NCBI RefSeq assembly: GCF_002860325.1
Contig: NZ_PKOJ01000001.1
Coordinates: 62,001 to 126,000, forward strand
Source: Neptunicoccus cionae
GTDB lineage: Bacteria > Pseudomonadota > Alphaproteobacteria > Rhodobacterales > Rhodobacteraceae
Length of the DNA stretch: 64,000 nt
Direction of reading: 5' to 3'
This document shows, piece after piece, positions 17,993 to 27,471 of the stretch. Each line of letters opens with the position of its first letter. Position 1 is the stretch's first letter. Both the position numbers and the translations under genes were made by a program. The notes under the pieces were generated by a model. The model ran no database searches and was not told the DNA's origin. It worked only from the letters and a program-made list of their open reading frames with translations.

Positions 17993-18754
17993 GTGACGGA
18001 TGTGAAGAATAAATCTGTGATTATCACAGGGGCAAGTCGTGGCATCGGTGCAGCTGCGGCGCGCAAGTTTGCAGAACTCGGGGCGAAGGTGATGCTTTGT
18101 GCCCGCTCCGGCGGAGAAATCGAAGAAATCGCCAGCGAAATCACCAGGAACGGCGGAACGGCAATTGCACAGAAAACCGACGTTGCGGATTTTGATCAGG
18201 TGCAGGCTGCCGTAGAGCGCGCCAGTTCAGAGTTCGGCGGGCTCGATATCCTGATCAACAATGCCGGTGCACTGGACCCTGTGGAACGGCTGGAAAATGC
18301 AACTGTTGCTGCGTGGGACAACATCATCGACGTGAACGTCAAAGGTGTATTCTACGGCATCCGCGCAGCCCTTCCGGTGATAAAACCGGCAGGTGGCGGC
18401 AGCATTATCACCATCGGCTCCGGCGCTGCTACCGGCGCGCTTGAAGGCTGGTCCCACTATTGCAGTTCCAAAGCGGCAGTACACCATCTGAACGCCTGCC
18501 TTCACGAAGAGGAAAACGCAAACAACATCCGCGCACTGGTCCTGTCGCCCGGAACCGTGGCGACGGAAATGCAGCGGGTGATCAAGAAATCCGGTGTTAA
18601 CCCTGTCAGCCAGCTTGACTGGGAAGATCACATTCCGCCGGAATGGGTGGCCGATACGCTGGTCTGGATGGCCACGGGTGACAGCGATGATTACCGCGGC
18701 GCCGTTGTCTCTCTGCGTGATGAAAATATCCGTAAACGGGTGGGCCTGATTTGA
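17993..18754 (+). CDS. Short-chain dehydrogenase/reductase
   Basis: A 253-residue classical SDR. TGASRGIGAAAA is the NAD(P) loop, NNAGA the structural motif, and the catalytic Tyr and Lys are in HYCSSKAAVHHL with the Ser in the GSGAATGA strand. Start is GTG 17993, only four bases after the MBL stop, with AGAGG inside the end of that gene as ribosome site. The stop overlaps the TTG start of the next gene. Together with the hydratase-like protein it suggests oxidoreduction of an acyl or hydroxyacyl substrate, but no substrate motif is visible. Confidence 0.88.
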   Translation: MTDVKNKSVIITGASRGIGAAAARKFAELGAKVMLCARSGGEIEEIASEITRNGGTAIAQKTDVADFDQVQAAVERASSEFGGLDILINNAGALDPVERLENATVAAWDNIIDVNVKGVFYGIRAALPVIKPAGGGSIITIGSGAATGALEGWSHYCSSKAAVHHLNACLHEEENANNIRALVLSPGTVATEMQRVIKKSGVNPVSQLDWEDHIPPEWVADTLVWMATGDSDDYRGAVVSLRDENIRKRVGLI

Positions 18755-19482
18755 TCGACGTAGACACTCAGAACGGGCTGTGGCGTGTCACGTTGAACCG
18801 GCCGGACAAAGCCAACGCCCTGTCCCCCGATATGCTGCGGGACGTGGCTGCTGTGGCCCGACAGGCCCATGCAGACCCCGAACTGCACAGCTTTATCATC
18901 ACTGGCGCAGGCGAACGTGTGTTTTGCGCCGGTGCCGATGTGGGCGGCGGTGAAGATATGTATGCCTTCACCCAGAGCCCCCTGTGGTCGGACGCCTCGG
19001 GCGCGATTGCCGCCCTGCCCTGCCTGACCATCGCAGCCCTGAATGGTACGCTGGCGGGGGGTGGTTTCGCGCTGGCCTTGGCTTGCGATCTGCGGATTGC
19101 CACGCCGGAAGCAAAGTTCTTTTATCCGGTCCTCAAACGTGGCTTTCTGCCCCAGCCCGATGACGTAAAACGACTGGCCGCATTGATTGGCTCAGCCCGT
19201 GCAAAGCTGATCCTGATGGGCGGACAAAAGCTCGACGCGGCCGAGGCCTTGCAAATCGGGCTGGTTGAACGGGTGCTGCCACTGGCAGAGTTTGACAGTC
19301 TTCTGACGGCCCTGACAAGCGATGCTGCCGCGGCGAAGCCCCAAAGCATCGCTGCTATAAACCGGCTGTTTGATGATCTGGACGCCGCGCAACTACAGGA
19401 TTGTTACAAGGCCGCCTACGAAAATGATCCCGCAGCCATTGCGCGGATCACAGGCCGTTCGCAGGACGCGGAAACGGTTTAA
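18751..19482 (+). CDS. Enoyl-CoA hydratase/isomerase family protein
   Basis: A 243-residue crotonase-fold protein. The oxyanion-hole regions are GERVFCAGADVG and LNGTLAGGGFALALACDLRIA, so acyl-CoA thioester binding is likely. Where hydratases have a PE-x-x-x-G segment, this protein reads YPVLKRGFLPQPDD, so the usual glutamate is not at that place and activity as a hydratase is uncertain; an isomerase, hydrolase or lyase role is possible. Translation starts at TTG 18751, giving a 4-base TTGA overlap with the SDR stop, which implies coupled expression. Confidence 0.82.
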   Translation: MIDVDTQNGLWRVTLNRPDKANALSPDMLRDVAAVARQAHADPELHSFIITGAGERVFCAGADVGGGEDMYAFTQSPLWSDASGAIAALPCLTIAALNGTLAGGGFALALACDLRIATPEAKFFYPVLKRGFLPQPDDVKRLAALIGSARAKLILMGGQKLDAAEALQIGLVERVLPLAEFDSLLTALTSDAAAAKPQSIAAINRLFDDLDAAQLQDCYKAAYENDPAAIARITGRSQDAETV

Positions 19483-19490
19483 GGCTGGCA

Positions 19491-20687
19491 ATGACGGCAG
19501 ATCAAACACCCGATGCGCTGGTGATTGGCGCTGGTCCTACGGGACTGATGGCAGCAGAAATGCTTGCGGATTCGGGGCTAGCAGTCCTGCTGGCCGAGGC
19601 GAAACCCTCTGTCGGGCGCAAGTTTCTGATGGCGGGGAAATCCGGTCTGAACCTGACCAAAGACGAACCCGAAGCCCCGTTCCTGACGGCGTTCGGTTCA
19701 ATGGCTGGACCTTTGGACACGGCACTGTCGGAGTTCGGTCCGGAACAGGTAAAACGCTGGGCCGAAGATTTGGGACAAACCATCTTTACCGGATCGTCCG
19801 GTCGGGTGTTCCCGAAAGTCATGAAAGCCTCTCCCCTGCTGCGCAACTGGCTTGCGCGATTGGATCGGAAGGGCGTCACCCTTAAAACCCGCTGGCGCTG
19901 GACAGGATGGGACAAGCAGGGCTTTCAGTTCGACACACCTGACGGGGTTCAAACCGTTCGCCCGAAGGTTACTGTTCTTGCGCTTGGCGGGGCAAGTTGG
20001 GCGCGGCTCGGCTCTGACGGGGCGTGGACCACACTGCTGGCAGAAAAAGGCGCAAAACTCAGCGCATTTGCCCCGTCCAACATGGGGATAACCGTTGAAT
20101 GGTCGACCCATATGGCGCCTGCTTTCGGCAGCCCGCTGAAATCAATCGCCCTGAGCAGCGGTGGCAAAACCGCCGTGGGAGAGGCCGTAATATCCCGCGC
20201 AGGGCTGGAAGGATCGCTGATCTACCAGTTCTCCGCCGCCTTGCGCGCAGGCGCAGAATTGCAGATTGACCTCTTCCCGGACCGAACAGAAACGCAACTT
20301 CAGGAACGGATTGACAAGGCGGGGGCAAAAACATCCCTGACCAACATCCTGCGCAAGACCCTGCGCATGGACCAAGCCAAGGCCGCGTTGTTTCTGGAGT
20401 TTGCCCGCCAGACACCCCGCGATACGCTCGGGTCTGCACTGAAAGCCTTAACAATTCCCTACACTGGCACCGCGCCTCTGGATCAGGCAATCTCGGTGGC
20501 CGGTGGGCTTTGCTGGGAGTCGCTCTCTGAAGGTTTTGAACTTACCTGTGCCAAAGGCGTCTTTTGCGCCGGTGAAATGCTCGACTGGGAAGCGCCGACA
20601 GGCGGCTATCTGATCACCGCCTGCCTTGCCACGGGACGGGCCGCAGGTCTGGCAGCGGCCCACGCTGCCAGATCACAAGAGCCGTAG
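19491..20687 (+). CDS. HI0933/TIGR03862-type FAD-binding flavoprotein
   Basis: A 398-residue FAD/NAD(P)-binding oxidoreductase of the HI0933 (BaiN-like) family. The dinucleotide motif VIGAGPTGLMAAEML is at residues 11-25, and the family stretch SVGRKFLMAGKSGLNLTKDE follows. GGYLITACLATGRAAG at the C-terminus closes the FAD site. Eight bases after the enoyl-CoA hydratase-like gene, so likely the last gene of that unit. Its stop lies four bases from the convergent GST stop. The physiological substrate of this family is not settled. Confidence 0.87.
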   Translation: MTADQTPDALVIGAGPTGLMAAEMLADSGLAVLLAEAKPSVGRKFLMAGKSGLNLTKDEPEAPFLTAFGSMAGPLDTALSEFGPEQVKRWAEDLGQTIFTGSSGRVFPKVMKASPLLRNWLARLDRKGVTLKTRWRWTGWDKQGFQFDTPDGVQTVRPKVTVLALGGASWARLGSDGAWTTLLAEKGAKLSAFAPSNMGITVEWSTHMAPAFGSPLKSIALSSGGKTAVGEAVISRAGLEGSLIYQFSAALRAGAELQIDLFPDRTETQLQERIDKAGAKTSLTNILRKTLRMDQAKAALFLEFARQTPRDTLGSALKALTIPYTGTAPLDQAISVAGGLCWESLSEGFELTCAKGVFCAGEMLDWEAPTGGYLITACLATGRAAGLAAAHAARSQEP

Positions 20688-20691
20688 TGTT

Positions 20692-21291
20692 CTAGGCAGG
20701 ATTGCGGATCGCATCGGCCTTTTTGTAGGCATCCCGATTGATATTGCGCCTCACATAGGCCCGCAGCGTGTCACTTTCCAGCGGGAACCCCGTGCCGCGC
20801 ATCCAGCCCGCACAATGGGTCAGCAGGATATCGGGCACTGTGAACTTGTCACCCATAAGGAACTCGTTATCGCCCAGACGCTGCTCCAGCGCCTTCAAAG
20901 AACGTTCCATCTCCCAGATCAGGATATCCTTGATCGCTGGCACGCGCTTTTCTTCGGGGTTGACGAACTTGTTGCGTGCCGCCGTCCAGAGCGCACCGTC
21001 GATTTCGTCACAGATGAACTGTGTAAAACTGTCCTGCGCAGCCCGTTCCAGCGTGCCTGCTTCATAGGTTAGCGCGCCATGTTTGTCCGCAAGATACTGG
21101 AGGATCGCCACGGAATCGATAATCGTGGCCTCGCCCACTTTCAGGCTGGGAATCTTGCCCGTCGGATTCAGTGTCGAGGCTGTTTCCCCGCGCGGGTTAT
21201 CCGGCACCAGATCATATTCCAGCCCCAGTTCCTCCAAAGCCCAAAGCACGCGGAAGGCCCGCGTTTTCGGTGAACCGACCAATGTGTACAT
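20692..21291 (-). CDS. Glutathione S-transferase family protein
   Basis: A 199-residue cytosolic GST. N-terminal thioredoxin-like domain starts MYTLVGSPKTRAFRVLWALE, with the cis-Pro strand GKIPSLKVG and the DSVAILQYLADK glutathione-binding Ser segment; the rest is the all-helical C-terminal domain ending near residue 195. It follows holA by 11 bases and may be the last gene of the leuS-lptE-holA transcript. Specific conjugation substrate unknown. Confidence 0.9.
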   Translation of the reverse strand: MYTLVGSPKTRAFRVLWALEELGLEYDLVPDNPRGETASTLNPTGKIPSLKVGEATIIDSVAILQYLADKHGALTYEAGTLERAAQDSFTQFICDEIDGALWTAARNKFVNPEEKRVPAIKDILIWEMERSLKALEQRLGDNEFLMGDKFTVPDILLTHCAGWMRGTGFPLESDTLRAYVRRNINRDAYKKADAIRNPA

Positions 21292-21302
21292 CTGCTCTCT
21301 CC

Positions 21303-22325
21303 CTAAGACCGTCTTAACATTGATATGCGAATAAAAGCCCTTTCGACCAGCGCCATTTCAGGCGGCTTTCGTGCGGAACGTAGCGTCAGATCCGTGTTCA
21401 TCAGATCGTCGAGCGCCTTTTCCAACCGTGCTGCGCCAAGCCGCTGGGCCTGTCGTACCAAACGGTCCTTGCGCGGCCCGAACACAGGCGGACGGGCGCG
21501 CGACAGGGCGGTATCGGGGCCTTGGGGATGGGTCGCTGCGGCGTGAAGCGTGCGGAAATGGCGGGTGGCTGCAATACATAGGGCTGTCGGGTTAACGCCC
21601 TGCCCTGCCAGCCGTTTAAGCGTTGGGACGACATCCGCACTGCGCCCTTCGGCAGCGGCATGCACCGCATCGTCAAGATTTGCATCCGCCGTCGCAGGCA
21701 TACAGGCGTCAATATCATCACCAGTTATTGGGGTGTCATCACCGAATTTGTAAAGTCCCAGCTTTTCAATCGTCTGCGCCATTTCACCCGGATCAAGCGT
21801 TCGGGCCAAAGTCAGCAGATCATCCATTGAAGACTGGGAGAGTTGCGAAAGATTGGCCTCTTTCGCCATCCTCTCAATATCCGCACGCCCGGGCGGATCA
21901 TCGTAAATCCCGATCGCAAGCGATCTCTGGTCACCCTCGAAAGCCTTGCGCAGTTTGGAACGGGCGTTCAGGCTGCCGGCCGTCGCCACAAGAGTTGCGT
22001 CTTCCTTGGTCCATTCTTTCAAGGCTATGGCCAGCACATCCGCCAACCCGTCGGTCGCGCCTTCGACAAAAACCACACGCGGACCGGGAAAAAAGCCCTG
22101 TGCCTTCAGGCTGTCCAGAACACGGGACGGTTCCTTTCGCAGATCAGCGCCATTGATCCGCTCCAGCCGCATTTCCTCTTCTGCCTTCGGCCCGACCAGC
22201 GCCTTGATCAACTGCTGCCGCTTCAGGGACACCCGCATTGCATCCATGCCATAAAGCAAGATACCGGCACGGGCGCCTTCGGGTTTGGCGATGAAGGCTG
22301 ACGCCTGCGCACCGGAAAGTTTCAT
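21303..22325 (-). CDS. holA: DNA polymerase III subunit delta
   Basis: The delta subunit opens the beta sliding clamp as part of the clamp loader. The 340-residue protein has the expected length and recognisable parts: ILLYGMDAMRVSLKRQQLIK near residue 23, PGPRVVFVEGATDGLAD, and the helical C-terminal domain with FRTLHAAATH. Position is also diagnostic: it follows lptE with a 4-base ATGA overlap, as in many alphaproteobacteria where leuS-lptE-holA are together. Confidence 0.93.
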   Translation of the reverse strand: MKLSGAQASAFIAKPEGARAGILLYGMDAMRVSLKRQQLIKALVGPKAEEEMRLERINGADLRKEPSRVLDSLKAQGFFPGPRVVFVEGATDGLADVLAIALKEWTKEDATLVATAGSLNARSKLRKAFEGDQRSLAIGIYDDPPGRADIERMAKEANLSQLSQSSMDDLLTLARTLDPGEMAQTIEKLGLYKFGDDTPITGDDIDACMPATADANLDDAVHAAAEGRSADVVPTLKRLAGQGVNPTALCIAATRHFRTLHAAATHPQGPDTALSRARPPVFGPRKDRLVRQAQRLGAARLEKALDDLMNTDLTLRSARKPPEMALVERAFIRISMLRRS

Positions 22326-22819
22326 CCCGCCCAGCCGTTTGACGTAATAGCGATGCGCTGCGCGATCTGGTTGGCGAGCGCTTTGGCAAGGCGGGTATTT
22401 GCATCCCGTTCTGCTACACTGGATGGATAGGTTTCCGAGGTGGAGCCGTAAGAGGTCACGTTCTTCACGCTATCCTCAAACACCACCCGCTGCGTGGCAC
22501 GGTCCCTTACTGTGAACTTCGCGGTACCGGTCAAACTGGTACGGGTCGTGCCTTCGTCTTCGGTCACGGCAAGGGCGCTCTCGCTCAGCTTCAGGGAAAA
22601 ATTCAGAACATAAGGCGCACTGTCTCCAGCATAGCCCAAACGGTCTTCCAGTTGCTGGCGCAATTCAAACCCGTTGCGCCCTTTAACCAGATCAATCGCA
22701 ATCTGGCCGCGCAGGTTGGCTGCAGTTGTGCCCTGTTTGTAAACAGGCTCGAACCCGCAGGCCGCGACGCCGCCCGACAGGGCGAGCGCCAGAAAGTTTC
22801 GTCTGTTATACAACAACAT
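22322..22819 (-). CDS. lptE: LPS assembly lipoprotein LptE
   Basis: Outer-membrane lipoprotein that plugs and assembles LptD for LPS export. The 165-residue precursor starts [17 protein letters not shown] with a lipobox ending VAAC at Cys21, then GFEPVYKQG, the usual LptE start after the lipidated cysteine. The C-terminus [20 protein letters not shown] is typical. It overlaps the end of leuS by 14 bases and its stop overlaps holA by 4 bases, the common alphaproteobacterial order. Confidence 0.92.
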   Translation of the reverse strand: MLLYNRRNFLALALSGGVAACGFEPVYKQGTTAANLRGQIAIDLVKGRNGFELRQQLEDRLGYAGDSAPYVLNFSLKLSESALAVTEDEGTTRTSLTGTAKFTVRDRATQRVVFEDSVKNVTSYGSTSETYPSSVAERDANTRLAKALANQIAQRIAITSNGWAG

Positions 22820-25343
22820 TCACAATCCGCCCCGGAACCACGATCAGCTTTTTCGGCGTAGCGCCGTCCAGCATCTTAATCACAGTCTCGTTGGCCAGAA
22901 CCAGTTTTTCAACCTCTTCTTTGGGCATGGATTTCGGCACAGTGATTTCATCGCGCCGTTTGCCGTTGATCTGGATCGGAAGTGTAACTTCGTCATCCAC
23001 AAGCATTGCAGGATCTGCCTTGGGCCAATCCGCCTGAGCCACCAGACCTTCGCCACCCAGATGCGCCCAGAGTTCCTCGGCCAGATGGGGCGTCATAGGC
23101 TGCATCAGCTGCGCCATGACTTTCAGAACACGGGTGCGAGTCGCCTTGTCCGCTTTGGACTTTGCGAGCGCATTGGTGAGTTCATAGAGCTTGGCCACGG
23201 ATTTGTTGAAGGCAAAACCTTCAATCCCCTTGGTCACTTCCTCGATGGCACGGTGGCAGGCTTTTTCCAGTGCGAGGTTATCAGCATCGGAACCTTCGCC
23301 ACTTGCAGAATCCAGTTCGTCGGCAAGACGCCAGACCCGTTGCAAGTGTTTCCAGGCAGCCTCTGCGCCGGAGGCTGTCCATTCAACATCCCGTTCGGGC
23401 GGGCTGTCGGACATGACGAACCAACGGGCTGTATCTGCGCCGTATTGGTCGATAATATCTTCGGGATCGACCACGTTCTTTTTGGATTTGGACATTTTGA
23501 TCGACGGACCAACCGTCACAGGACGCCCGTCCAATGTCTCGTACCCGCCCTTGACCGGTTTGATCTCATCCGGATTCAACCATTTGCCGTCAGGATCTTT
23601 GTAGGTTTCATGGCATACCATGCCTTGTGTGAACAAAGCATTAAACGGTTCTGTCGCGCTGTCGGGCATATGTCCGGTCAGGTTCATCGCCCGCGCAAAG
23701 AAACGCGCATAAAGCAGATGCAGGATCGCGTGTTCCACGCCGCCGATATACTGGTCCACATTCATCCAGTAGGACAGATCGGCATCCACGGTCGGCGTAT
23801 CGGCACGGGGGGCTGTGAAGCGGGCGAAATACCAGCTGGAATCCACGAAAGTATCCATCGTGTCGGTTTCGCGCTGTGCGGGTGCGCCACATTCCGGGCA
23901 AGGCACATCGCGCCACGTCGGGTGCCAGTTCAGCGGATTGCCTGGACGATCAAACGTGGCGTCCTTGGGCAGTTCCACCGGCAGGTTTTCTTTCTTCTCG
24001 GGCACGACACCGCATTTTTCACAGTGCACTACAGGGATTGGACAGCCCCAGAACCGCTGGCGCGATGCGCCCCAGTCCCGCAGGCGATAGTTCGTAGTGC
24101 CTTTGCCCCAGCCTGCCTTTTCAGCATAGGCGATGGTGGCATCGATAGCCTCCTGACCTGTGGCCTCGTCCAGACCAGCGAAATGGTCGACCCATTTCAC
24201 TGTCTCGGTCTTTGGCGGCACGAAGGCCTCGTTTGCTACAGGGGTTTCGTTATCCAGTGCAAAGAAAGTGTCGATGACCGGCAGATCATACTTGCGGCAG
24301 AAATCCAGATCGCGCTGGTCGTGGGCCGGACAACCGAAAATCGCACCGGTGCCATAGTCCATCAGGATGAAATTGGCGATCCAGACTGGCAGTTCACGGT
24401 CTTCGTAGATCGGATGTTTGACGCGGATGCCAGTGTCCATGCCCAGCTTGGGCGCAGTTTCTATCGCTTCTTCCGTGGTGCCGCCCTTGCGACATTCTGC
24501 AATGAAATCAGCAAATTCGGGGTTGTCGGCTTCCAACTGTTTGGCAATCGGGTGATCCGGCGAAATCCCCACAAAAGACGCCCCGTTCAGCGTATCGGGC
24601 CGCGTGGTATAAACCTCGATCCGGTCGCCGCCATCTACACGTTCGAACGAAAACTCCAGCCCGCGGGACTTGCCGATCCAGTTCTGCTGCATCAGGCGCA
24701 CTTTATCCGGCCAGCCGTCAAGTTTATCAATCGCGCTTAGCAGGTCTTCAGAAAAGGCGCTGATCTTGAAGAACCATTGAGTCAGTTCCTTGCGTTCGAC
24801 CAATGCGCCGGAGCGCCAGCCGCGACCGGCTTCCACCTGTTCGTTGGCCAGAACGGTCATATCCACCGGATCCCAGTTCACCACGGCCTTTTTACGATAG
24901 ACCAGCCCCTTATCCATCATGTCGATGAACATGGCCTGCTGCTGGCCGTAGTATTCGGGATCACAAGTGGCGAGCTCTCGCGACCAGTCGATCGACAGGC
25001 CCATCGGCTTCATCTGCTCGCGCATGTCCGCGATATTCTGATAGGTCCATTCACCGGGATGAACACCTTTTTCCATAGCGGCATTTTCTGCAGGCAGACC
25101 AAAAGCATCCCAGCCCATCGGGTGCAGGACATTAAAGCCGTTCACTGCCTTATACCGCGCGACCACATCGCCCATGGTATAGTTGCGTACGTGCCCCATG
25201 TGGATGCGGCCCGAAGGATAGGGGAACATTTCCAGCACGTAATATTTCTCGCGGGACTCATCCCGCTCTGCTTTGAACACGGATGCGTCGTCCCAGGCTT
25301 GTTGCCACTTCGGTTCCACCACACGGGCATTATAACGAGACAT
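22806..25343 (-). CDS. leuS: Leucyl-tRNA synthetase
   Basis: Class I synthetase charging tRNA-Leu, 845 residues. The HIGH-equivalent is in [20 protein letters not shown], the KMSKS motif in [15 protein letters not shown], and the CP1 editing domain lies between them ([14 protein letters not shown]). ATG 25343 has AAGGAAG upstream and is the family start, so the open frame to 25400 is not used. It is followed by lptE (14-base overlap) and preceded by a DUF3576 lipoprotein gene, with a hairpin in between. Confidence 0.97.
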   Translation of the reverse strand: MSRYNARVVEPKWQQAWDDASVFKAERDESREKYYVLEMFPYPSGRIHMGHVRNYTMGDVVARYKAVNGFNVLHPMGWDAFGLPAENAAMEKGVHPGEWTYQNIADMREQMKPMGLSIDWSRELATCDPEYYGQQQAMFIDMMDKGLVYRKKAVVNWDPVDMTVLANEQVEAGRGWRSGALVERKELTQWFFKISAFSEDLLSAIDKLDGWPDKVRLMQQNWIGKSRGLEFSFERVDGGDRIEVYTTRPDTLNGASFVGISPDHPIAKQLEADNPEFADFIAECRKGGTTEEAIETAPKLGMDTGIRVKHPIYEDRELPVWIANFILMDYGTGAIFGCPAHDQRDLDFCRKYDLPVIDTFFALDNETPVANEAFVPPKTETVKWVDHFAGLDEATGQEAIDATIAYAEKAGWGKGTTNYRLRDWGASRQRFWGCPIPVVHCEKCGVVPEKKENLPVELPKDATFDRPGNPLNWHPTWRDVPCPECGAPAQRETDTMDTFVDSSWYFARFTAPRADTPTVDADLSYWMNVDQYIGGVEHAILHLLYARFFARAMNLTGHMPDSATEPFNALFTQGMVCHETYKDPDGKWLNPDEIKPVKGGYETLDGRPVTVGPSIKMSKSKKNVVDPEDIIDQYGADTARWFVMSDSPPERDVEWTASGAEAAWKHLQRVWRLADELDSASGEGSDADNLALEKACHRAIEEVTKGIEGFAFNKSVAKLYELTNALAKSKADKATRTRVLKVMAQLMQPMTPHLAEELWAHLGGEGLVAQADWPKADPAMLVDDEVTLPIQINGKRRDEITVPKSMPKEEVEKLVLANETVIKMLDGATPKKLIVVPGRIVNVVV

Positions 25344-25362
25344 GTTTTCTTCCTTACACAGC

Positions 25363-25388
25363 AAAACGCCGGACAATATGCCCGGCGT
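25363..25388 (-). terminator. Hairpin with U-run between the DUF3576 gene and leuS
   Basis: On the minus strand a 7-bp stem ACGCCGG / CCGGCGT with a 9-base loop is followed by TTTT. It lies 30 bases after the DUF3576 stop and 20 bases before the leuS start, so it could be that gene's terminator or an attenuator of leuS. Confidence 0.55.
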
Positions 25389-25418
25389 CATTATCTTCAA
25401 CGGGCGGTATCACCCGCG

Positions 25419-25955
25419 TTATAGGTTTTTATCGCGCACACGCAACTGACGGGCGCGGGTCAGGATCGCATCTTCCACACGGCGCACGGTCTCTGCACTT
25501 GCGGGGCCGCTGCGGGTCTGGATTGACAGCTTCAGCGAACGTGCATCAAGGGCAGGATCCTGCACCAGTACAGTGGCGCGGTACTGACGGGCACTGCCAG
25601 GCGCACGCCCCCACCCCATCACAAGCACACCCGTAAATGGATCAGCCGATTCTACCGGCAGGAAGTTCAGCGTTTCGAGAGCCGCACTCCAAAGGTATTT
25701 GTTTACACGTACGTTTGTATTTTCGTCAGGAGAGCGCAGGGCATCAAAGATAGAGACCGTATCACCACCTGCCTCACCCAGGGCCCGTTCCATCGCACCG
25801 GAGGACGGATCCTCTCGGGACGGGTCCGGCCGTACTGTAACAGGCCGGTTCAGAAAGCCGCCACTGCTGCGTCCCGAATTGCCGAAACTGCCACATCCAA
25901 CAAGCGCACCGCAAAGAAGTGCGATCAGACCTGCTTTAAAACCATTATTCATCAT
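25419..25955 (-). CDS. DUF3576 family lipoprotein
   Basis: A 178-residue predicted lipoprotein: KAGLIALLCGALVGCGSFG gives a lipobox VGC at about Cys21. The mature part has VSIFDALRSPDENTNVRVNKYLWSA in separate blocks and VLVMGWGRAPG, matching the DUF3576 family found upstream of leuS in alphaproteobacteria. Likely envelope localised. Start could be either of two adjacent ATG codons (25955 or 25952). Function not known to me. Confidence 0.85.
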   Translation of the reverse strand: MMNNGFKAGLIALLCGALVGCGSFGNSGRSSGGFLNRPVTVRPDPSREDPSSGAMERALGEAGGDTVSIFDALRSPDENTNVRVNKYLWSAALETLNFLPVESADPFTGVLVMGWGRAPGSARQYRATVLVQDPALDARSLKLSIQTRSGPASAETVRRVEDAILTRARQLRVRDKNL

Positions 25956-26187
25956 GCTCTACGCCTCAAGCTTTACAGCTGTTTCTTTCATGTACCGTTA
26001 GTTGGGAATACGGACAAGTTCTTATTCTTCAGGCGGGGGAACGGGCTGTTATATATAAAGAAGTGCAAAGCACCCGAAAATGACTGTGGCATCATTGCAC
26101 CAACTTAAGGCTTATCATCGGAAGCACAGCACAGACGCTTGATATTCGGGGGCCAGAGAGTGAAAAGCATACACACTCTTTCCGGAT

Positions 26188-26202
26188 ACCTCGGATAGAG
26201 GT
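26188..26202 (+). promoter_or_regulatory. 5'-UTR hairpin before porin 1
   Basis: ACCTC-GGATA-GAGGT forms a small stem in the probable leader, about 28 bases before the porin start and just upstream of the GAGGG ribosome site at 26220-26224. It may stabilise the mRNA. An upstream AGAGTG...CACTCT pair at about 26156-26178 is a further stem candidate. Confidence 0.3.
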
Positions 26203-26230
26203 GCACCTTTTAACCTAACGAGGGAAAACT

Positions 26231-27184
26231 ATGAAAAAAGTTCTCTTTGCAACCACAGCACTCGTCGCAACTGCCGGTATGGCTGCTGCTGACGTAACAC
26301 TGTCCGGTTCCGGCCGCTTCGGCATTGTATACAACTCCGCAATGGACGGCGCTGGCCAGTCCAAAACAAAAATCGAAAAGCGTATGACCATCAACGTTGA
26401 TGGCTCCGGCTCCACAGACACAGGTCTGGACTTCGGTGGTCGCATCCGTCTGCGTTCCGACGAGAACGACGCTGCTGCCGCTGCTGCTTCCGCAAACGTG
26501 TGGATGGGCAACGACATGTTCCGCATCACAGTGGGCAACACTGAAGGCGCTATGGTTAACCGTCTTGGTTACTTCCAAGGTTCCATCGGCCTGACAGGTC
26601 TGCACTGGGCCAACGTTTCCTTCAACATGGGTAGCGTTTCCCGCTTCATCCTGAACACATACAGCTCCCGCGGTAACGCTGGCGATGTTGTACGTCTGGA
26701 CTTCAACGTAGGCGGCTTCGGCGTATCCCTGTCTTCCGACTCCACAGGTGACCACCTGTCCAACGGTTCCGAAGATGCGATCGCTGTTTCCTACAACTTC
26801 GGTGACTGGAACGTTGCAGCTGGTTTTGCTAAAAACGCAAACAACTCTGCTGTAAGCGCAACCGAGCGTGACATGTTCTCCCTGTCCGCTGCTGGTAACA
26901 TCGGTGACTTCGGTGTTGGCATTCAGTACTCCGATCTGGAAGACGTAGCTTCTAAAGTTGTTCTGAACGGTGAATACGACTTCGGTGAAACAACCGTAGC
27001 TGCATTCGTTGCTCACACAGACGAAGACACTGTTGGTTCCGCAGGTATCGGCGCTGCTGGCGAAGAAACCGAATACGGCATCGGCTTCACCCACTCCCTG
27101 GGTGGCGCAGTTCTGGCCGGCGGTATCTCCCGCAACTGGCAAGACGAAACAATGGCTGACCTGGGTGTCCGCTTCAACTTCTAA
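26231..27184 (+). CDS. Outer-membrane porin (alphaproteobacterial type), copy 1
   Basis: A 317-residue general-diffusion porin. The signal peptide is MKKVLFATTALVATAGMAAA, cut before ADVTLSGSG. The mature chain alternates polar and hydrophobic residues as a 16-strand barrel would, contains the FGGRIRLRSDE strand and ends with aromatic VRFNF, the BAM recognition end (terminal Phe). The codon set is narrow (TCC, CTG, GGT, AAC dominate), unlike neighbouring genes, as expected of a very highly expressed protein. GAGGGAAAACT precedes the ATG. A close tandem paralogue follows at 27472, and a strong terminator separates them, so the two are transcribed separately. Confidence 0.95.
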   Translation: MKKVLFATTALVATAGMAAADVTLSGSGRFGIVYNSAMDGAGQSKTKIEKRMTINVDGSGSTDTGLDFGGRIRLRSDENDAAAAAASANVWMGNDMFRITVGNTEGAMVNRLGYFQGSIGLTGLHWANVSFNMGSVSRFILNTYSSRGNAGDVVRLDFNVGGFGVSLSSDSTGDHLSNGSEDAIAVSYNFGDWNVAAGFAKNANNSAVSATERDMFSLSAAGNIGDFGVGIQYSDLEDVASKVVLNGEYDFGETTVAAFVAHTDEDTVGSAGIGAAGEETEYGIGFTHSLGGAVLAGGISRNWQDETMADLGVRFNF

Positions 27185-27208
27185 GTTTTCTTAGAAGTCG
27201 TTTCGAGA

Positions 27209-27239
27209 AGAGCAGGCCTTCGGGTCTGCTCTTTTTTTG
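27209..27239 (+). terminator. Intrinsic terminator of porin 1
   Basis: A 10-bp stem AGAGCAGGCC / GGTCTGCTCT (one G-U pair) closed by a TTCG tetraloop and followed by seven Ts, 25 bases after the porin stop. A near-ideal rho-independent terminator. Confidence 0.93.
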
Positions 27240-27471
27240 TGCGTATTACCAAACTTTTTCAGTCGTCACCCTGAATCGCCATACGCCTATCCCCTTGAAA
27301 TTACGCGATTTCGGGTCTTTCACGACCTTGTGATAATTACTTGACGGAATTTGTCGAAAAGCGACTTTTGCCCCCCTACAACTTTGGATATTTATAAGGC
27401 TGGCGACATATTGTGGCCTTTTCTCCTATTGGCGCTTGCGCCATCCCTCCCACTATCAAAAGAGAAACAAA

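Noticed and set aside
23061-24740. 559-codon plus-strand frame
   Set aside because: Lies entirely opposite leuS, which has all synthetase motifs.
27295-27390. A definite sigma-70 promoter for porin 2
   Set aside because: TTGACG (about 27341) has no good -10 at 16-18 bases; TATAAG further on lacks a matching -35. Not assigned.
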